DNA of 64,000 nt, taken from contig CAWKIA010000039.1 in the NCBI GenBank assembly GCA_963849635.1, forward strand, positions 62,001 through 126,000, in the 5' to 3' direction. Each line of letters starts with the position of its first letter. Position 1 is the stretch's first letter. The position numbers and the translations under genes were made by a program. Origin of the DNA: CAVRUD01 sp963849635. GTDB lineage: Bacteria; Chloroflexota; Chloroflexia; Thermomicrobiales; UBA6265. Below are positions 1-8,801 of the stretch, piece after piece. The notes below the pieces were generated by a model, which saw only the letters and a list, made by a program, of their open reading frames with translations, did not search any database and was not told the origin of the DNA.

Positions 1-2
1 TG

Positions 3-557
3 GCGCAACTCGCCCGTGCTACCGGAATTCACCTGATCATCGCGACCCAGCGTCCCACAGCGGATGTGATTACCGGTCTCATCAAGGCGAACGTGCCGTC
101 CCGGATCGCGTTTGCCGTCGCTTCCGGGATCGATAGCCGGGTCGTCCTCGATCTACCCGGCGCAGAGAACTTGCTCGGGCGGGGGGACATGCTCTATCTG
201 CCGCCGGAGGCCGCCAAGCCCCAGCGGATTCAGTGCGCCTACATCGATGACAAAGATCTGCAGTACATCGTCTCGCACTGGCATGACGTCGCGCCACTGC
301 CGGATTACGCCAAGGAATGGCTGGAACTGCCGAGTAGCGGGCTGGCCGACGATGCCGGGATTGAAGACGATCCGCTCATGGAAGAGGCGCTCGAAGTCGT
401 GCGCAAGAGTGGCACGGCTTCCGCGTCAATGCTGCAACGGCGGTTGCGGGTCGGCTACAACCGCGCCGCCCGTCTGATCGAGCAGATGGAAATGGACGGC
501 GTGATCGGCCCAGCGGACGGCCTCAAGGGCCGACCGGTCCTCATTGGCGATGAATAA
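3..557 (+). CDS. ftsK: DNA translocase FtsK/SpoIIIE, C-terminal part (5' end outside window)
   Basis: The frame is open from the first complete codon, so this is the 3' end of a larger gene. It reads AQLARATGIHLIIATQRP and continues with the VITGLIKANVPSRIAF block, which is the conserved end of the FtsK RecA-like motor domain. The last 60 or so residues form the winged-helix gamma domain (SASMLQRRLRVGYNRAARLI), which reads KOPS/SRS-type polarity sequences on DNA. FtsK pumps chromosome DNA through the closing septum and activates XerCD recombination at dif. The N-terminal membrane segments and Walker A motif are not in the window. It is convergent with the next gene. Recognition is certain at the family level. 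Confidence 0.95.
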   Translation, partial: AQLARATGIHLIIATQRPTADVITGLIKANVPSRIAFAVASGIDSRVVLDLPGAENLLGRGDMLYLPPEAAKPQRIQCAYIDDKDLQYIVSHWHDVAPLPDYAKEWLELPSSGLADDAGIEDDPLMEEALEVVRKSGTASASMLQRRLRVGYNRAARLIEQMEMDGVIGPADGLKGRPVLIGDE

Positions 558-585
558 CTAACGGCGTCGCCGAATCTGCGTCCGA

Positions 586-888
586 CTAGACAGCGGCCGC
601 GAGCGACGCCGGCGTTCGCACCGCGTCAAAGCAGCGCGAACAGTAAACAGGGCGACCGTTTCGCGGCACGAATGGGACCGTCGTCACCGAGCCGCATTCG
701 GCGCAGGTAACCTCGGTCTGAGCCCGTTCCGGCAAACCCTGCTTCGCTTTCCGCGCCGACCGGCATGCGGGGCAGCGCACGGGGATGTTGACCAGTCCCT
801 TTTGCTCAAAGAAGTGCTGTTCTCCAGCCGTCCAAATGAATCCCGAACTGCAATCACGACAGGTTAACGTGCGGTCCACGTGCTCCAC
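586..888 (-). CDS. zinc-ribbon protein with two CxxC modules
   Basis: This 100-residue protein has an N-terminal probable zinc-ribbon (zf-trcl type: TLTCRDCSSGF, then EQHFFEQKG, then RCPACRSARKAK) and a second module CAECG...VYCSRCF. That is eight cysteines in four CxxC pairs, enough for two zinc sites. Proteins of this layout are common in Chloroflexota and Firmicutes, and their function is not known. Nucleic-acid or protein binding is the usual guess. It ends 28 bases from ftsK and points toward it. I see no signal peptide or membrane segment. Confidence 0.85.
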   Translation of the reverse strand: MEHVDRTLTCRDCSSGFIWTAGEQHFFEQKGLVNIPVRCPACRSARKAKQGLPERAQTEVTCAECGSVTTVPFVPRNGRPVYCSRCFDAVRTPASLAAAV

Positions 889-1250
889 GGCAGACTATCC
901 CCCCAATCGTCCGGGCAGCCGTGGCGCACCGCTCTGCGGATCGACCCCGCCGCTAGCCAGCGCACGACCCCGCGTCTCCGAAAAGAACGTATTGCCCACG
1001 TTATCAAAGGGTTGCCATGAACGCAATACGTGAAAATCTCGACATTCTTCCGGACGTGATGAAGCGAGAGAACGCTCACGCATCGGGTGCAGGCGCCCGC
1101 GTTCGAATAATGGTGCCTCAGTGGCAAGCATTGCGAAAAAGCCCGTCAGATCGCGGAATTATCAGTTCAGACAGGGTATAATGGGTCTAGTACTGTCGGC
1201 GCGGGGAACTCCTGCCCCAGTACCTGATAGCACGAAAGGGATACCAGAAA
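889..1250. other. intergenic region upstream of recR, no convincing gene
   Basis: This stretch of about 360 bases separates the divergent zinc-ribbon gene and recR. It holds a good -10 hexamer at 1177-1182 for recR. A 54-codon open frame (1017-1181, plus strand) starts after an AAGGG and ends inside that -10 box. Its composition and lack of resemblance to anything make it unconvincing. Minus-strand frames that run out of the zinc-ribbon gene look like shadows. Confidence 0.5.
1177..1182 (+). promoter_or_regulatory. -10 element (TATAAT) upstream of recR
   Basis: A perfect TATAAT lies 69 bases before the recR GTG. No good -35 hexamer is found at 16-18 bases upstream, so the assignment rests on the -10 box alone. 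Confidence 0.5.
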
Positions 1251-1862
1251 GTGAGCACCCGGGCTCCTTCCATCACGGCGCAGCCCGTGGTCAGACTGAT
1301 CGACGAACTCGGCAAGTTGCCGGGTATCGGCCCGAAGACGGCCTCGCGTCTGGCGTTCTTCCTCCTGCGTGGCTCTCGTGAAGACGCCACGGCTTTGGCT
1401 GAGGCGATTCTCGACGTCAAAGAGCGCATCCGACTCTGCCAGATCTGCTTCAACATCACCGAATCGGACCCGTGTTGGCTGTGCCTAGATCAGAGCCGGG
1501 CAGGCGCGATCTGCGTGGTAGAGGAGCCGCTCGATGTCGTTGCCCTGGAGCGAACAGGTCAGTTCAAGGGGCGCTACCATGTTTTGCATGGGGCGATATC
1601 GCCGGTGGAAGGCATGGGACCTGACAAGTTGCGCATTGCCGAGTTAATCGAGCGGGTTAAGACCGAAGGCCCGGACGAAGTCATTATTGCGACGAACCCA
1701 GATATTCAGGGAGACGCGACCGCGACCTACCTTCATCGGTTGCTGGTGCCGCTCGGAGTAAACGTCACCAGACCGGCCAGCGGGCTCCCCGCCGGCGGCG
1801 ATCTTGAGTATGCGGACGAAATCACACTCGGTCGGGCCCTGGCCGGTCGCCGTGCGATCTAG
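1251..1862 (+). CDS. recR: recombination mediator protein RecR
   Basis: This is a 203-residue protein, the normal RecR length. It has a helix-hairpin-helix (residues 20-32, KLPGIGPKTASRLAF), a four-cysteine zinc finger (C63, C66, C75, C78) and a TOPRIM domain starting near residue 87 (ICVVEEPLDVVALERTG). RecR works with RecO, and with RecF where present, to load RecA on SSB-coated gaps. recO is also in this window, at 16.3 kb. The start is GTG, preceded by a CGAAAGGG ribosome binding site at 1232-1239. It is monocistronic as far as I can see, and dnaX and the ybaB-type gene often found next to recR are absent. Confidence 0.97.
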   Translation: MSTRAPSITAQPVVRLIDELGKLPGIGPKTASRLAFFLLRGSREDATALAEAILDVKERIRLCQICFNITESDPCWLCLDQSRAGAICVVEEPLDVVALERTGQFKGRYHVLHGAISPVEGMGPDKLRIAELIERVKTEGPDEVIIATNPDIQGDATATYLHRLLVPLGVNVTRPASGLPAGGDLEYADEITLGRALAGRRAI

Positions 1863-1973
1863 AACTCGTCCCCAGGAGGCTGGATTACGGTGGTCAACTC
1901 GTGTCATCATACGTTCGGGTAGCGAGTGTCCGGTCTGGACCTCAATGACGCGTTTCGCGCGGCTCAAGTGTGA

Positions 1974-3149
1974 ATGGAGAGGCGTACGGCCCACCTCTTG
2001 AGCGAGATCGATTCCAGGATGGAATCCTCTGACGAACAAGATGTTCGTCATGACCAACCAGGCCTGCCTGAAGGCGATTCGCCTACGGGACCACTCCACT
2101 CGGACGCTTCCCAGAACCCTCCGCACGAATCATCCCCAATCCTCACGGTCCGAAGTGCTCGCGCAGGCGATGCCTTTGGATTGAGACGTGTTCGCAGCGT
2201 TGTCCGGTTGAACCAGCCGGAGGCGATGCTGGACCGGTTCCATCCGTTTCGCGAATCGCTGGCGAGTTCATTGCCGCTGCCGCGCACTCGATCTCGCATG
2301 TTGGTTGCGCATCACGGAAACCGCATCCGTGGCTTCGTGCACGTCGAGCCGGTCTGGCCCGACCAGCGCTGGGTGATCACTGAGATCGGCGGAGCCGGGT
2401 CGGAACCGATTGAGACGAGAACCGCCGAGGCCCTCCTCGCTCATGCGGTCGTGGCCGCTGGTAGCCACGGCGTGAAACGGGTCTTTGGCCGCGTCGATGG
2501 CCGTGGCCAGGTAGCCGACGCGTTTCGAGCGGTTGGCTTTGGCGCGTATGCCTCGGAGACAGTCTTTCTGGCCCAGGGCCCGATGGCCCCAACGAACGCC
2601 CCGCTGTTGCGGGCGCAGGAGCAAACTGACACATGGGCTATTCACCAGTTGTATAACGCGGCGGTGCCCCGCCAGGTTCAGTATGCAGAGGCGTACACCA
2701 GTCATCGCTGGGATGTCGCCAGACGCCCTGGTCGCATGCCGAAAAACGGCAAGATGACCGGCTGGCTGATCGAAGAGGGGCACCACGTTATAGGCTACGT
2801 TCGAGTCGCGTCACGGGAGGGAACTCATGTCATCGAGTTGGTCTACCACCCCGATCGACGTGAAGTCATCGGGGATATGATAGACGGTGCCCTGTCCCAC
2901 GTGGTCCAGCATCAGCCGAAGCGGGTCTATTGCGCCCTCCGCTCTTATCAAGCGGAAGCGGAAGATGCCTTAATCACACGAGGCTTCCGGCCGATGTTGG
3001 AACAGGACCTCTTTCTCAAGTACACAACCGCCAACGTCCGTGTGCCGAACGCGGATTCGGTGCCTATTCATTTGGAAGTTCGGGAGAAGTTGCCGCAGCG
3101 CGTCCCAACATTCTTGCACGGCACGAAACCGGACGAATCGGCCACGTGA
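1974..3149 (+). CDS. GNAT family protein, two tandem acetyltransferase-like domains
   Basis: This 391-residue protein has a low-complexity N-terminus of about 55 residues, followed by two GNAT-like halves. The first (about 55-200) includes RMLVAHHGNRIRGFVHVEP. The second (about 215-360) includes GWLIEEGHHVIGYVRVASREGTHVIELVYHP. Neither half shows a strong Q/RxxGxG acetyl-CoA loop, so activity is uncertain. Tandem GNAT proteins of this kind are frequent in Chloroflexota and their substrates are unknown. An alternative start is the ATG at 2019, where the local sequence resembles the family no better. It ends 83 bases before the next gene and is probably transcribed with it. Confidence 0.7.
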   Translation: MERRTAHLLSEIDSRMESSDEQDVRHDQPGLPEGDSPTGPLHSDASQNPPHESSPILTVRSARAGDAFGLRRVRSVVRLNQPEAMLDRFHPFRESLASSLPLPRTRSRMLVAHHGNRIRGFVHVEPVWPDQRWVITEIGGAGSEPIETRTAEALLAHAVVAAGSHGVKRVFGRVDGRGQVADAFRAVGFGAYASETVFLAQGPMAPTNAPLLRAQEQTDTWAIHQLYNAAVPRQVQYAEAYTSHRWDVARRPGRMPKNGKMTGWLIEEGHHVIGYVRVASREGTHVIELVYHPDRREVIGDMIDGALSHVVQHQPKRVYCALRSYQAEAEDALITRGFRPMLEQDLFLKYTTANVRVPNADSVPIHLEVREKLPQRVPTFLHGTKPDESAT

Positions 3150-3232
3150 GGCCGATCACAGCAAGATCCACGCGCATCGCCCGCGTCGTAATCGCCGATC
3201 CCGTTCGGCGATTAGTGGCCCAGGAGATCTGA

Positions 3233-5059
3233 TTGAGCAGTATGCCGCATTCGTACCCCGATATGACCTCAGAATTCGAGCGACCGGAGTACGAGCAAGA
3301 GATTACGGACAACCTCGAAGACTTGCTTTCCGTATTTCCCCCGTCGATCTCCGGCCCTCTCTACGACCTTCAGTCCGAACAAGATGATGTCCGGGGAGCA
3401 CTGATCGAGGTGGTGCTCGACCTTGGCCGGCGGCCGGAAGCGCGGTTCCAGGAGATAGAACTCTATCTCTCCGATCGAGATGTGACCCGCGACGAGCTGG
3501 CCTATGTGTCCAGCCGGATCGGCCATTTCGGTGATGACAACCGTGCTGGCATCGAACGAACGTTGCACCGGATCTCCGCGATCCGGAACCGTAAGGGCGA
3601 GATCGTCGGCCTTACCTGTCGCATCGGCCGGGCGGTCTTCGGCACGATCGCGATCATCCGGGATCTGATCGAATCCGGAGAGAGCATTCTGCTGCTTGGC
3701 CGGCCGGGTGTGGGCAAGACAACGATGCTCCGGGAGACGGCACGGGTCCTGGCCGACGACCTGCGCAAACGGGTCGTGGTTGTCGATACCTCCAATGAGA
3801 TCGCTGGGGACGGAGACATTCCGCACCCCGCGATCGGTCGTGCCCGCCGAATGCAAGTGCCGACACCGACGTTGCAGCACGCGGTCATGATTGAAGCGGT
3901 CGAGAACCATATGCCCGAGATCGTCGTGATCGACGAGATCGGCACCGAGCTCGAAGCCATGGCCGCTCGCACGATCGCCGAGCGGGGTGTCCAGCTCATT
4001 GGCACCGCCCATGGCAACACCCTCGAAAACCTGATGCTCAATCCGACGCTGTCCGATCTGATCGGCGGCATCCAGTCGGTGACCCTCTCTGACGAGGAGG
4101 CTCGCCGCCGTGGCACCCAGAAGTCGATCCTCGAGCGCAAGGCTCCTCCAACCTTTGGCGTGATGGTCGAGATTGTCAGCCGAGACGAGGTTGCCGTTCA
4201 CCGCGACGTTGCCGCGACGGTCGACGCGATCCTGCGCGGCAATGCCCCACGGGCGGAACACCGCAAGCGGACCGACGATGGCACCGTCAGCATCAAGTCG
4301 TCCGACGACCAGCGCCGCGATCCGAACGCACACGGCTCTGGATCCAATGGAAGCCGGGGGACTCGGCGAGGGATTGTTGATATCTCGACCCGCCAGCCCC
4401 AGATCCGGGACGCCGAATTCTTCCTCGCGCCCGACCCGATTCCAGCGGCCCCGCAGGCGCCTGTGCCCGCTCCCGCTCCCGCTCCTACCCAGGTAGTGGA
4501 GCCAGAGCCTGCGCCGGCACTCCCGCGCGGGAGGGGGACGCTGGCCAAGCCACTCCGGCTGTACCCGTTCGGGGTCAGCCGCAACCGGCTGGAGCAGGCA
4601 ATCAATTCGCTCGCGGTGCCAGCCGTCATCGTGCGCGAATTGCACGAAGCCGACATGGTAATTACCCTAAAAAACTACTTCCGGCAGAAGCCTCAGCCCC
4701 TGCGCGAGGCTGAGTCTCGTGGCACACCAGTCTACGTTCTGCGCTCGAACACTGGCCTCCAGATGGAGCAGGTTCTGAGCGGCATCTTCCCGATGGCGGC
4801 CCGGCGGCCCGGCATCGCGTCGATCGATGCTACTGCCGAGCCGACGCCGTTGGCCCGGCCGCACGATGAGTTGGTTCACCGCGCGCTCGAAGAGGCGGAG
4901 GAGGCGATCGGAGCCGTAATGGACGGCTCGCCGGCGGTCTCGCTCAATCCTCAGGTCGCCTTCGTACGCCGGTTGCAGCATCAGCTGGCTGACCGGTTTA
5001 ACGTCGCATCCCGCAGCCGCGGACGTGAGCCCCATCGCCACGTCGAAGTCTTTCGGTGA
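3233..5059 (+). CDS. R3H-domain P-loop ATPase (SpoIIIAA/Ycf45-like)
   Basis: This 608-residue protein has an N-terminal helical region and then an AAA/RecA-like ATPase core with Walker A GRPGVGKTT (residues 156-164) and Walker B IVVIDEIG (230-237). The core resembles SpoIIIAA and the plastid Ycf45 protein. A proline/alanine-rich linker (about 415-440) follows, then a further conserved block. The C-terminal R3H domain (about 575-608) probably binds single-stranded nucleic acid. The start is TTG at 3233, because AGGAG at 3222-3226 sits 6 bases away. The in-frame ATG at 3242 would be 15 bases away. The stop overlaps the GTG of tmk by four bases (GTGA), so the two are translationally coupled. Cellular role is unknown. 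The linkage to tmk suggests nucleic-acid metabolism. Confidence 0.85.
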   Translation: MSSMPHSYPDMTSEFERPEYEQEITDNLEDLLSVFPPSISGPLYDLQSEQDDVRGALIEVVLDLGRRPEARFQEIELYLSDRDVTRDELAYVSSRIGHFGDDNRAGIERTLHRISAIRNRKGEIVGLTCRIGRAVFGTIAIIRDLIESGESILLLGRPGVGKTTMLRETARVLADDLRKRVVVVDTSNEIAGDGDIPHPAIGRARRMQVPTPTLQHAVMIEAVENHMPEIVVIDEIGTELEAMAARTIAERGVQLIGTAHGNTLENLMLNPTLSDLIGGIQSVTLSDEEARRRGTQKSILERKAPPTFGVMVEIVSRDEVAVHRDVAATVDAILRGNAPRAEHRKRTDDGTVSIKSSDDQRRDPNAHGSGSNGSRGTRRGIVDISTRQPQIRDAEFFLAPDPIPAAPQAPVPAPAPAPTQVVEPEPAPALPRGRGTLAKPLRLYPFGVSRNRLEQAINSLAVPAVIVRELHEADMVITLKNYFRQKPQPLREAESRGTPVYVLRSNTGLQMEQVLSGIFPMAARRPGIASIDATAEPTPLARPHDELVHRALEEAEEAIGAVMDGSPAVSLNPQVAFVRRLQHQLADRFNVASRSRGREPHRHVEVFR

Positions 5060-5730
5060 TCGGAACCGAGTCCAAAAGGAACACTGACTCTTCCCGCGCC
5101 ACTTCGGGGTTCTTCATCGCATTGGAAGGCCCCGAAGGCGCGGGAAAGTCGACCCAGGCAACTGCTCTCCGATCCGAGATCTCCCGCGCTGGTCTTCCCG
5201 TCGTTTTGACGCGGGAGCCGGGCGGGACCGCGATCGGGGAGCAGGTCCGTGCCGTCGTTTTGGACCAAAGCAACTGTGCTATGCTCCCGGAGACCGAGGT
5301 GCTTCTCTACGCTGCGGCCCGCGCTCAGCACGTCGGAGAAGTCTTGCGGCCGGCACTGGAGTCGGGCGCGGTGGTCATTTGCGATCGGTATGTCGACTCC
5401 ACCTTCGCCTACCAGGGCGGCGGCAGGCAGCTCGATATGGCGGCGCTGAAATCGATCCAGCAGTACGCGACAGGCGGTCTGGTTCCGGACCTCCGTGTTT
5501 TGCTTGACCTGCCGGTAGAGGTTGGTCTGCAACGGCGTCTCGCGGACGCCGCGGAGGTGAACCGGCTGGATGTCGCGGAACTCGGCTTTCATCGCCGGGT
5601 GCGTGATGCATTTCTTAAGCTTGCGGCCGAGGACCCAAATGGCTGGGTTGTCATCGACGCGAGTGCCACCCCCGATCAGGTGACAACCGCGGTTCTCTCT
5701 GCGGTGATGCCACGGCTCCTCCGGCGCTGA
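5056..5730 (+). CDS. tmk: dTMP kinase (thymidylate kinase)
   Basis: This 224-residue protein phosphorylates dTMP to dTDP for DNA synthesis. The P-loop is EGPEGAGKST (about residues 24-33), followed by REPGGTAIGEQVR, which binds dTMP. The DRYVDSTFAYQGGG segment (about 110-123) is the DRY-type motif of the family. A LID region with several arginines (QRRLADAAEVNRLD) follows. It starts with GTG overlapping the preceding stop by four bases. The first 17 residues are extra compared with typical Tmk proteins, but no better start with a ribosome binding site is visible. It is followed by darA, as in Bacillus, although holB does not follow here. Confidence 0.95.
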   Translation: MIGTESKRNTDSSRATSGFFIALEGPEGAGKSTQATALRSEISRAGLPVVLTREPGGTAIGEQVRAVVLDQSNCAMLPETEVLLYAAARAQHVGEVLRPALESGAVVICDRYVDSTFAYQGGGRQLDMAALKSIQQYATGGLVPDLRVLLDLPVEVGLQRRLADAAEVNRLDVAELGFHRRVRDAFLKLAAEDPNGWVVIDASATPDQVTTAVLSAVMPRLLRR

Positions 5731-5776
5731 TGCCGGACGGCGCGGACGCACCCGGCAGAAAGTATTGGTTGACATC

Positions 5777-6109
5777 ATGAAGCTGATCGTGGCGGTTGTG
5801 CAGGGCAAGGATGCCGATCGGCTCGTCCAGGCACTGACCGCCCGTGGATTCCGGGCAACTCGGATCGACAGCACCGGTGGGTTTTTGCGCGAAAGCAACG
5901 TAACGCTGCTCATAGGCGTTCAAGAGGCGTATGCACCTGAAGTATTGCGAATCGTTCGAGACAACTCCTACTCGCGGACCCGCTTCGTCAACCCGCTCAT
6001 GCCGATCATCGAGCCCGGTGAGTTCTTTGTGGCGAACCCGGTCGAAGTCGAGATCGGCGGTGCGACGGTTTTCGTCCTACGTGTCGAGCGATACGAGCGC
6101 ATCGGCTAG
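5777..6109 (+). CDS. darA: cyclic-di-AMP receptor, DarA/PstA family
   Basis: This protein of about 110 residues belongs to the DUF970 (PII-like) family. It begins MKLIVAVVQGKDADRL and carries the TRIDSTGGFLRESNVTLLIGV block that lines the c-di-AMP pocket. It ends with the NPVEVEIGGATVFVL strand. The family forms trimers that bind c-di-AMP, and the downstream target is generally not known. I prefer the ATG at 5777, which matches family N-termini. A TTG at 5765 would add four residues. It lies 46 bases after tmk and is probably in the same transcript. Confidence 0.9.
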   Translation: MKLIVAVVQGKDADRLVQALTARGFRATRIDSTGGFLRESNVTLLIGVQEAYAPEVLRIVRDNSYSRTRFVNPLMPIIEPGEFFVANPVEVEIGGATVFVLRVERYERIG

Positions 6110-6165
6110 CTTGAGAAAACGCCGGTTCGTTCCCGGTCGGGCGTTGGAGAGGGGACACCGCATCG

Positions 6166-7071
6166 ATGGGAATTGAGGGAGTCCTCGCCCGGGGAGCCCA
6201 ATTGCTCTTGGCGTTGGGTGGCGCCTATTTGATCGCGCTGTGGTTTGTCCTCGTCGTTTGGACCTACCGCGATATCGAATCACGATCCAAGAACGTCATC
6301 ACCCAGATCTTCTCGACGCTGCTGGTGGTCCTCTTCTGGATCCCTGGTGTGCTGCTCTACATGATCCTCCGCCCGAAGGAGACGTTGGACAGCACGTTCC
6401 AACGCTCCCTGGAAGAGGAATACCTCCTCCAGGATCTGGAGGAGCTGCCGCTGTGCCCCTCATGTGAGCGATATGTCCACGACGATTTCGTCCTCTGCCC
6501 GCATTGTCACACCAAGCTGCGGGACAACTGCCACGCCTGTGGCCGGCTGGTCGATCTGATCTGGACCGTCTGCCCGTTCTGTGCGGCCGACCAGGGCAAG
6601 GAAGCGGTAGCGGCCTCGATCACGAAGGTGTCGGAGCCCGAGCCGCGCTACCTCGCCCCGAGGAAGACCCCGGCTGAGGGCGAGCTCCCGACGGGTATTC
6701 GCCCCAGCGCGACCGCCATCGGGCCTGCTCCACGCCGGATGATCACCCCGGGCGAGCGTCCTGCCCTGCCACCCACCAGGCAGACAATCACCGAGTCGCC
6801 GCTGCCGTTCACGATCGTGGCCGGAACACCGCCGCGACCGGCAACCGGCCGGTTCCGGCCCCAGGTCCGCTCGACCAACGGCCGCGCTGAGCAGAACGGC
6901 CAGGATTCCGAAACAGCGAAAACAATCGGCCCACAATCCAACGGCCGTGAGACACAGGCACAAGGGAATGGCTCCACCGCGCCCGTCGTGGACGTCCCCA
7001 AACCAGCGAAGACTGCCTCGCCGGCATCAGCCGACGGCGATAAGACTTCAGACGAGAACGAGCGGTCCTGA
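6166..7071 (+). CDS. membrane-anchored double zinc-ribbon protein
   Basis: This 301-residue protein has two N-terminal membrane helices (about residues 10-32 and 44-66). A cytoplasmic double zinc ribbon follows, with CPSC, CPHC, CHAC and CPFC pairs (about 101-145). The C-terminal half is long and disordered, rich in Pro, Thr and Asn-Gly. The protein probably sits in the inner membrane with the ribbons as a docking site. No enzyme motif is seen. It occupies the position after darA where holB or yaaR would be found in Firmicutes. Whether it takes part in c-di-AMP signalling is open. Confidence 0.75.
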   Translation: MGIEGVLARGAQLLLALGGAYLIALWFVLVVWTYRDIESRSKNVITQIFSTLLVVLFWIPGVLLYMILRPKETLDSTFQRSLEEEYLLQDLEELPLCPSCERYVHDDFVLCPHCHTKLRDNCHACGRLVDLIWTVCPFCAADQGKEAVAASITKVSEPEPRYLAPRKTPAEGELPTGIRPSATAIGPAPRRMITPGERPALPPTRQTITESPLPFTIVAGTPPRPATGRFRPQVRSTNGRAEQNGQDSETAKTIGPQSNGRETQAQGNGSTAPVVDVPKPAKTASPASADGDKTSDENERS

Positions 7072-7098
7072 CGCGGCGGAACAAACCTGCGATAGCCC

Positions 7099-7947
7099 TT
7101 ACTCGACGCCCCGTGTAGGACGTCGAGTGGGAACCGCATCCGGCCGGATCTGGAAGTTGAATTTCGTTCGCACCGCCTCGAAGAAGCTCGTCGACTCCAG
7201 GCTGACCAGCCGGAAGCGGTGCTCGCCGCGCTCGACGACGATCAGATCGCCGTTGCCCAGAGATTCGGTGGGCCGGCCGTCGAGGATCAAGGTCGCTTCG
7301 TCATCATCGGCGATCACCATCTCGATCTTCGCTTCCTCGTCCACGATGAGCGGTGTTCGAATCGGCGAGTGGCAGGAGATCGGCACCAAGGCGAAGCCAC
7401 GTACGCCCGCCGTCAGGATTGGTCCGCCGGCGGCCATACCATAGGCCGTGCTCCCGTGGGGCGTGGCGACGATCATGCCGTCCCCTGGATATGTATTGAC
7501 ATAATGCCCATCGACGTAGACCTCGACGTCGACCATGCGCACGCCGGCGCGGATGACGACGTCATTGATGGACCATCCCTGGTCATGTGGAACCTGATCG
7601 CGCACCAGCGTCGCCTTGAGCGTCGCGCCTTCCTGCATCTTGAAGCGGCCCTCGACCAGGGCCGTGATCGCCGATTTCCAGTCGCGCCGCTCGACAAGTG
7701 CCAGAAATCCAACCTTGCCGAAGTTGATGCCGAGTAGTGGCCGATCCGGGTAATGGTTCGCGACCCGCATCATCAAGCCGTCGCCGCCGAGGACGACGAT
7801 CGCGTCGGCGCTGGCGCCCTGATCGAGATCGAGCTGATCCTCGAGGATGACCTCACAGCGCTGTTCACGCAGCCAGGCGACGACCTCGTCGATGAGATCC
7901 TCGGCCTCGGCCTTCCCACGGGCCGCAATCAATCCAATCCGCGTCAT
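7099..7947 (-). CDS. nadK: NAD kinase
   Basis: This 282-residue enzyme phosphorylates NAD to NADP. The GGDG motif is at 54-57, the NDVV motif near 128-131, and the conserved ATPHGSTAYGMAAGGPI block starts near 161. An AGGAAGGG ribosome binding site directly precedes the ATG. It lies 83 bases downstream of, and on the same strand as, an NrtR-like regulator, so the pair probably forms an operon under feedback from NAD metabolites. It is convergent with the zinc-ribbon gene, with only 27 bases between them. Confidence 0.95.
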   Translation of the reverse strand: MTRIGLIAARGKAEAEDLIDEVVAWLREQRCEVILEDQLDLDQGASADAIVVLGGDGLMMRVANHYPDRPLLGINFGKVGFLALVERRDWKSAITALVEGRFKMQEGATLKATLVRDQVPHDQGWSINDVVIRAGVRMVDVEVYVDGHYVNTYPGDGMIVATPHGSTAYGMAAGGPILTAGVRGFALVPISCHSPIRTPLIVDEEAKIEMVIADDDEATLILDGRPTESLGNGDLIVVERGEHRFRLVSLESTSFFEAVRTKFNFQIRPDAVPTRRPTRGVE

Positions 7948-8030
7948 CGCCCTTCCTGTTCAGAAGCCCAGTCGAACGTTGACCCAGATCTCTGAGTGTG
8001 TTCTGGATTTCGTTGGTAAACGCGGAGCCC

Positions 8031-8693
8031 CTAGGCCTCGTCCGCCCACGGCGGCGTGAGATAGGTCTCGCCGTCGGATTCTGGCCGGAAACGATAGAGC
8101 GTGGCTGGGCGGTGGCTACCTTCACGCCGCTTCTCAGGCGTCTGTTCCAGGATGCCGGATGCGATCATCCGTCGCCGAAAGTTTCGCTTGTCGAGACGTC
8201 CCGCCAGGATTGTCTCATAGGCGCCTTGCAGTTCGGTAAGCGTGAAGGTGGGCGGCATCAGGTGGAAGGCAATGTTCGTGTAACCCAGCTTCGCGCGCAG
8301 CCGGAAGAGGGCATAGTCGACGACCATCCGGTCTGTTTCGGACAAGCTGGGTAGGTCTTCGGCGTGATGCCACAGGTCATCCGCCCCACAAGGGCGTGTC
8401 CCGGCATCGGTCGATACGAGGGCGACGTAGCTGACCACAACCGTCCAGGGTGGAGGGACGCGCACACTGAGCGTGTAGAGTTGCTCCAGATAGCGCTCAT
8501 GGACCCCGGTCGCCGTGCGCACGATCTGCCTGGCGGCTCCGTCGAGCGTCTCCGCCAGGGCGGGAAGACCGCGAGGCAACCGGGGGCCGACCTCACCAGG
8601 CGTGAGCGCGACGAGCAGGCGGCCATCATGGATCGTGAAGAAGACAACACGAAGGTCAACACCGGGCGGTCCGTTCGACGCTGGTTGTGTCAT
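8031..8693 (-). CDS. NrtR-like transcriptional regulator (degenerate Nudix plus winged helix)
   Basis: This 220-residue protein has an N-terminal Nudix-fold domain (about 12-140) and a C-terminal winged helix (about 145-215, including TFTLTELQGAYETILAGRLDKRNFRRRM in short pieces). The Nudix box at about 42-64 reads GLPALAETLDGAARQIVRTATG. It lacks the REUXEE glutamates that bind metal, so hydrolysis is not expected. This is the architecture of NrtR, the ADP-ribose-responsive repressor of NAD genes. The next gene downstream on the same strand is nadK, which supports control of NAD(P) metabolism. The exact ligand is inferred. Confidence 0.82.
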   Translation of the reverse strand: MTQPASNGPPGVDLRVVFFTIHDGRLLVALTPGEVGPRLPRGLPALAETLDGAARQIVRTATGVHERYLEQLYTLSVRVPPPWTVVVSYVALVSTDAGTRPCGADDLWHHAEDLPSLSETDRMVVDYALFRLRAKLGYTNIAFHLMPPTFTLTELQGAYETILAGRLDKRNFRRRMIASGILEQTPEKRREGSHRPATLYRFRPESDGETYLTPPWADEA

Positions 8694-8722
8694 CTTGACA
8701 GCACGACCCTTCAGTTGCCGGG

Positions 8723-8736
8723 TCGAGCATGCTCGA
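8723..8736. promoter_or_regulatory. 14-bp perfect palindrome in the nrtR-like leader
   Basis: TCGAGCA/TGCTCGA is a perfect 14-bp palindrome. It lies between a candidate promoter (8802-8830) and the start of the regulator gene at 8693. It could be an operator for autoregulation. Nothing else in the sequence proves this. Confidence 0.35.
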
Positions 8737-8801
8737 GCGCCGTGGTCGGACGATCCGGGGCCCGGTCACTAAGCGCCTCTGGACCGTTGAGCCCTGATTT
8801 C

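Noticed and set aside
864..1131. Two minus-strand frames that overlap the start of the zinc-ribbon gene
   Set aside because: They read the zinc-ribbon DNA and intergenic region in other frames and have no conserved sequence.
1017..1181. A 54-codon plus-strand frame with AAGGG before the ATG
   Set aside because: No resemblance to any protein, and the stop lies inside the recR -10 box. I list it only as a remark in the intergenic entry.
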